NCBI GenBank assembly: GCA_012295275.1
Contig: CM022667.1
Span: 13,765,432-13,777,931 of the forward strand
Source: Chrysomallon squamiferum
Taxonomy: Eukaryota > Mollusca > Gastropoda > Neomphalida > Peltospiridae
Length of the DNA stretch: 12,500 nucleotides
Direction of reading: 5' to 3'
Below, piece by piece: positions 1-12,500 of this stretch. The notes under the pieces are model-generated. The model did no database searches, had not been told where the DNA came from, and saw only the letters and a list, made by a program, of their open reading frames with translations. Position 1 is the first letter of the stretch. Each line of letters starts with the position of its first letter. The position numbers and the translations under genes were made by a program.

Positions 1-9
1 TGTTTTCAG

Positions 10-12286
<12,277 letters not shown>

Positions 12287-12500
12287 GTGAGTGTAAACTT
12301 AATGCATTCTACTGGTTTTGGTGTGGCTCGATTAAGTGCAATTTCCGTAACGTGAATTAATTGAATATGAAATCATGTATCATTCTTGTATGGAATAACA
12401 AATCACTGGACTTTTTATAATTACCATTTCTCGAATACTTTTAAGGATTTGAATTTTTTCCACTATCAATGATTACCTGAGTTCTCTAATACTTATTTTC
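12287..12500 (+). other. Start of intron 20
   Basis: Begins with a consensus donor, GTGAGT. AT-rich unique sequence; no repeat or coding signal seen to the window end. Confidence 0.75.

Overview
The window looks like animal nuclear DNA, most likely from a mollusc (possibly a gastropod). The evidence is GT-AG introns of about 0.1-0.9 kb with phase-consistent exons, AT-rich introns packed with micro- and minisatellites, and a secreted or cell-surface multidomain protein combining a CEMIP/CEMIP2(TMEM2)-like region, a WSC domain and C-type lectin domains (CTLDs). The species is inferred from style only. There is no sign of bacterial genes, tRNA, rRNA, CRISPR or a virus.

Essentially the whole window is one internal piece of a single plus-strand gene. 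I could chain 20 exons: 10-63, 743-913, 1802-1997, 2726-2938, 3549-3654, 4155-4260, 4430-4594, 5178-5346, 6020-6076, 6503-6584, 6867-6978, 7631-7806, 8368-8531, 8643-8796, 9397-9492, 10008-10156, 10745-10832, 11291-11365, 11801-11833 and 12202-12286. All 19 junctions keep the frame and there is no internal stop. They total 2,451 nt, about 817 codons. Neither the start codon nor the stop codon is in the window. Residue numbers below are local, counted from the first complete codon in the first exon (F = 1).

Layout of the protein: residues 1 to about 365 resemble the C-terminal half of the CEMIP/CEMIP2 family (beta-helix-type region followed by a beta-rich region). Residues 366-445 are a Cys/Pro-rich linker. 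Residues 446-535 are a complete eight-cysteine WSC domain. Residues 544-668 are CTLD1, 676-778 a degenerate CTLD2, and 786 onward the start of CTLD3, cut by the window end. This suggests an extracellular glycan-binding protein, with a hyaluronan-processing-like module joined to carbohydrate-recognition modules.

The introns hold the rest of the DNA. Nearly every one has its own tandem repeat: CAA/AAT/CCA triplets, a 33-bp minisatellite rich in GTAAGT, CTT and GTT/ATT triplets, three sense-strand (CT)n tracts of more than 110 bp, (ATCT)n, a 56-57-bp minisatellite with a TCGCGA palindrome, smaller 19-21-bp and about 42-bp minisatellites, (AC)n, (GTAT)n and (AAAT)n. The long low-complexity reading frames (poly-Leu, poly-Tyr, Arg-Glu repeats) are translations of these repeats and not genes. 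The points most worth following up are the domain architecture, a GC-AG intron inside the WSC domain, paired loss of the inner disulfide in CTLD1, the array of donor-like sites in intron 2, and two possible alternative 3' ends within CTLD2.
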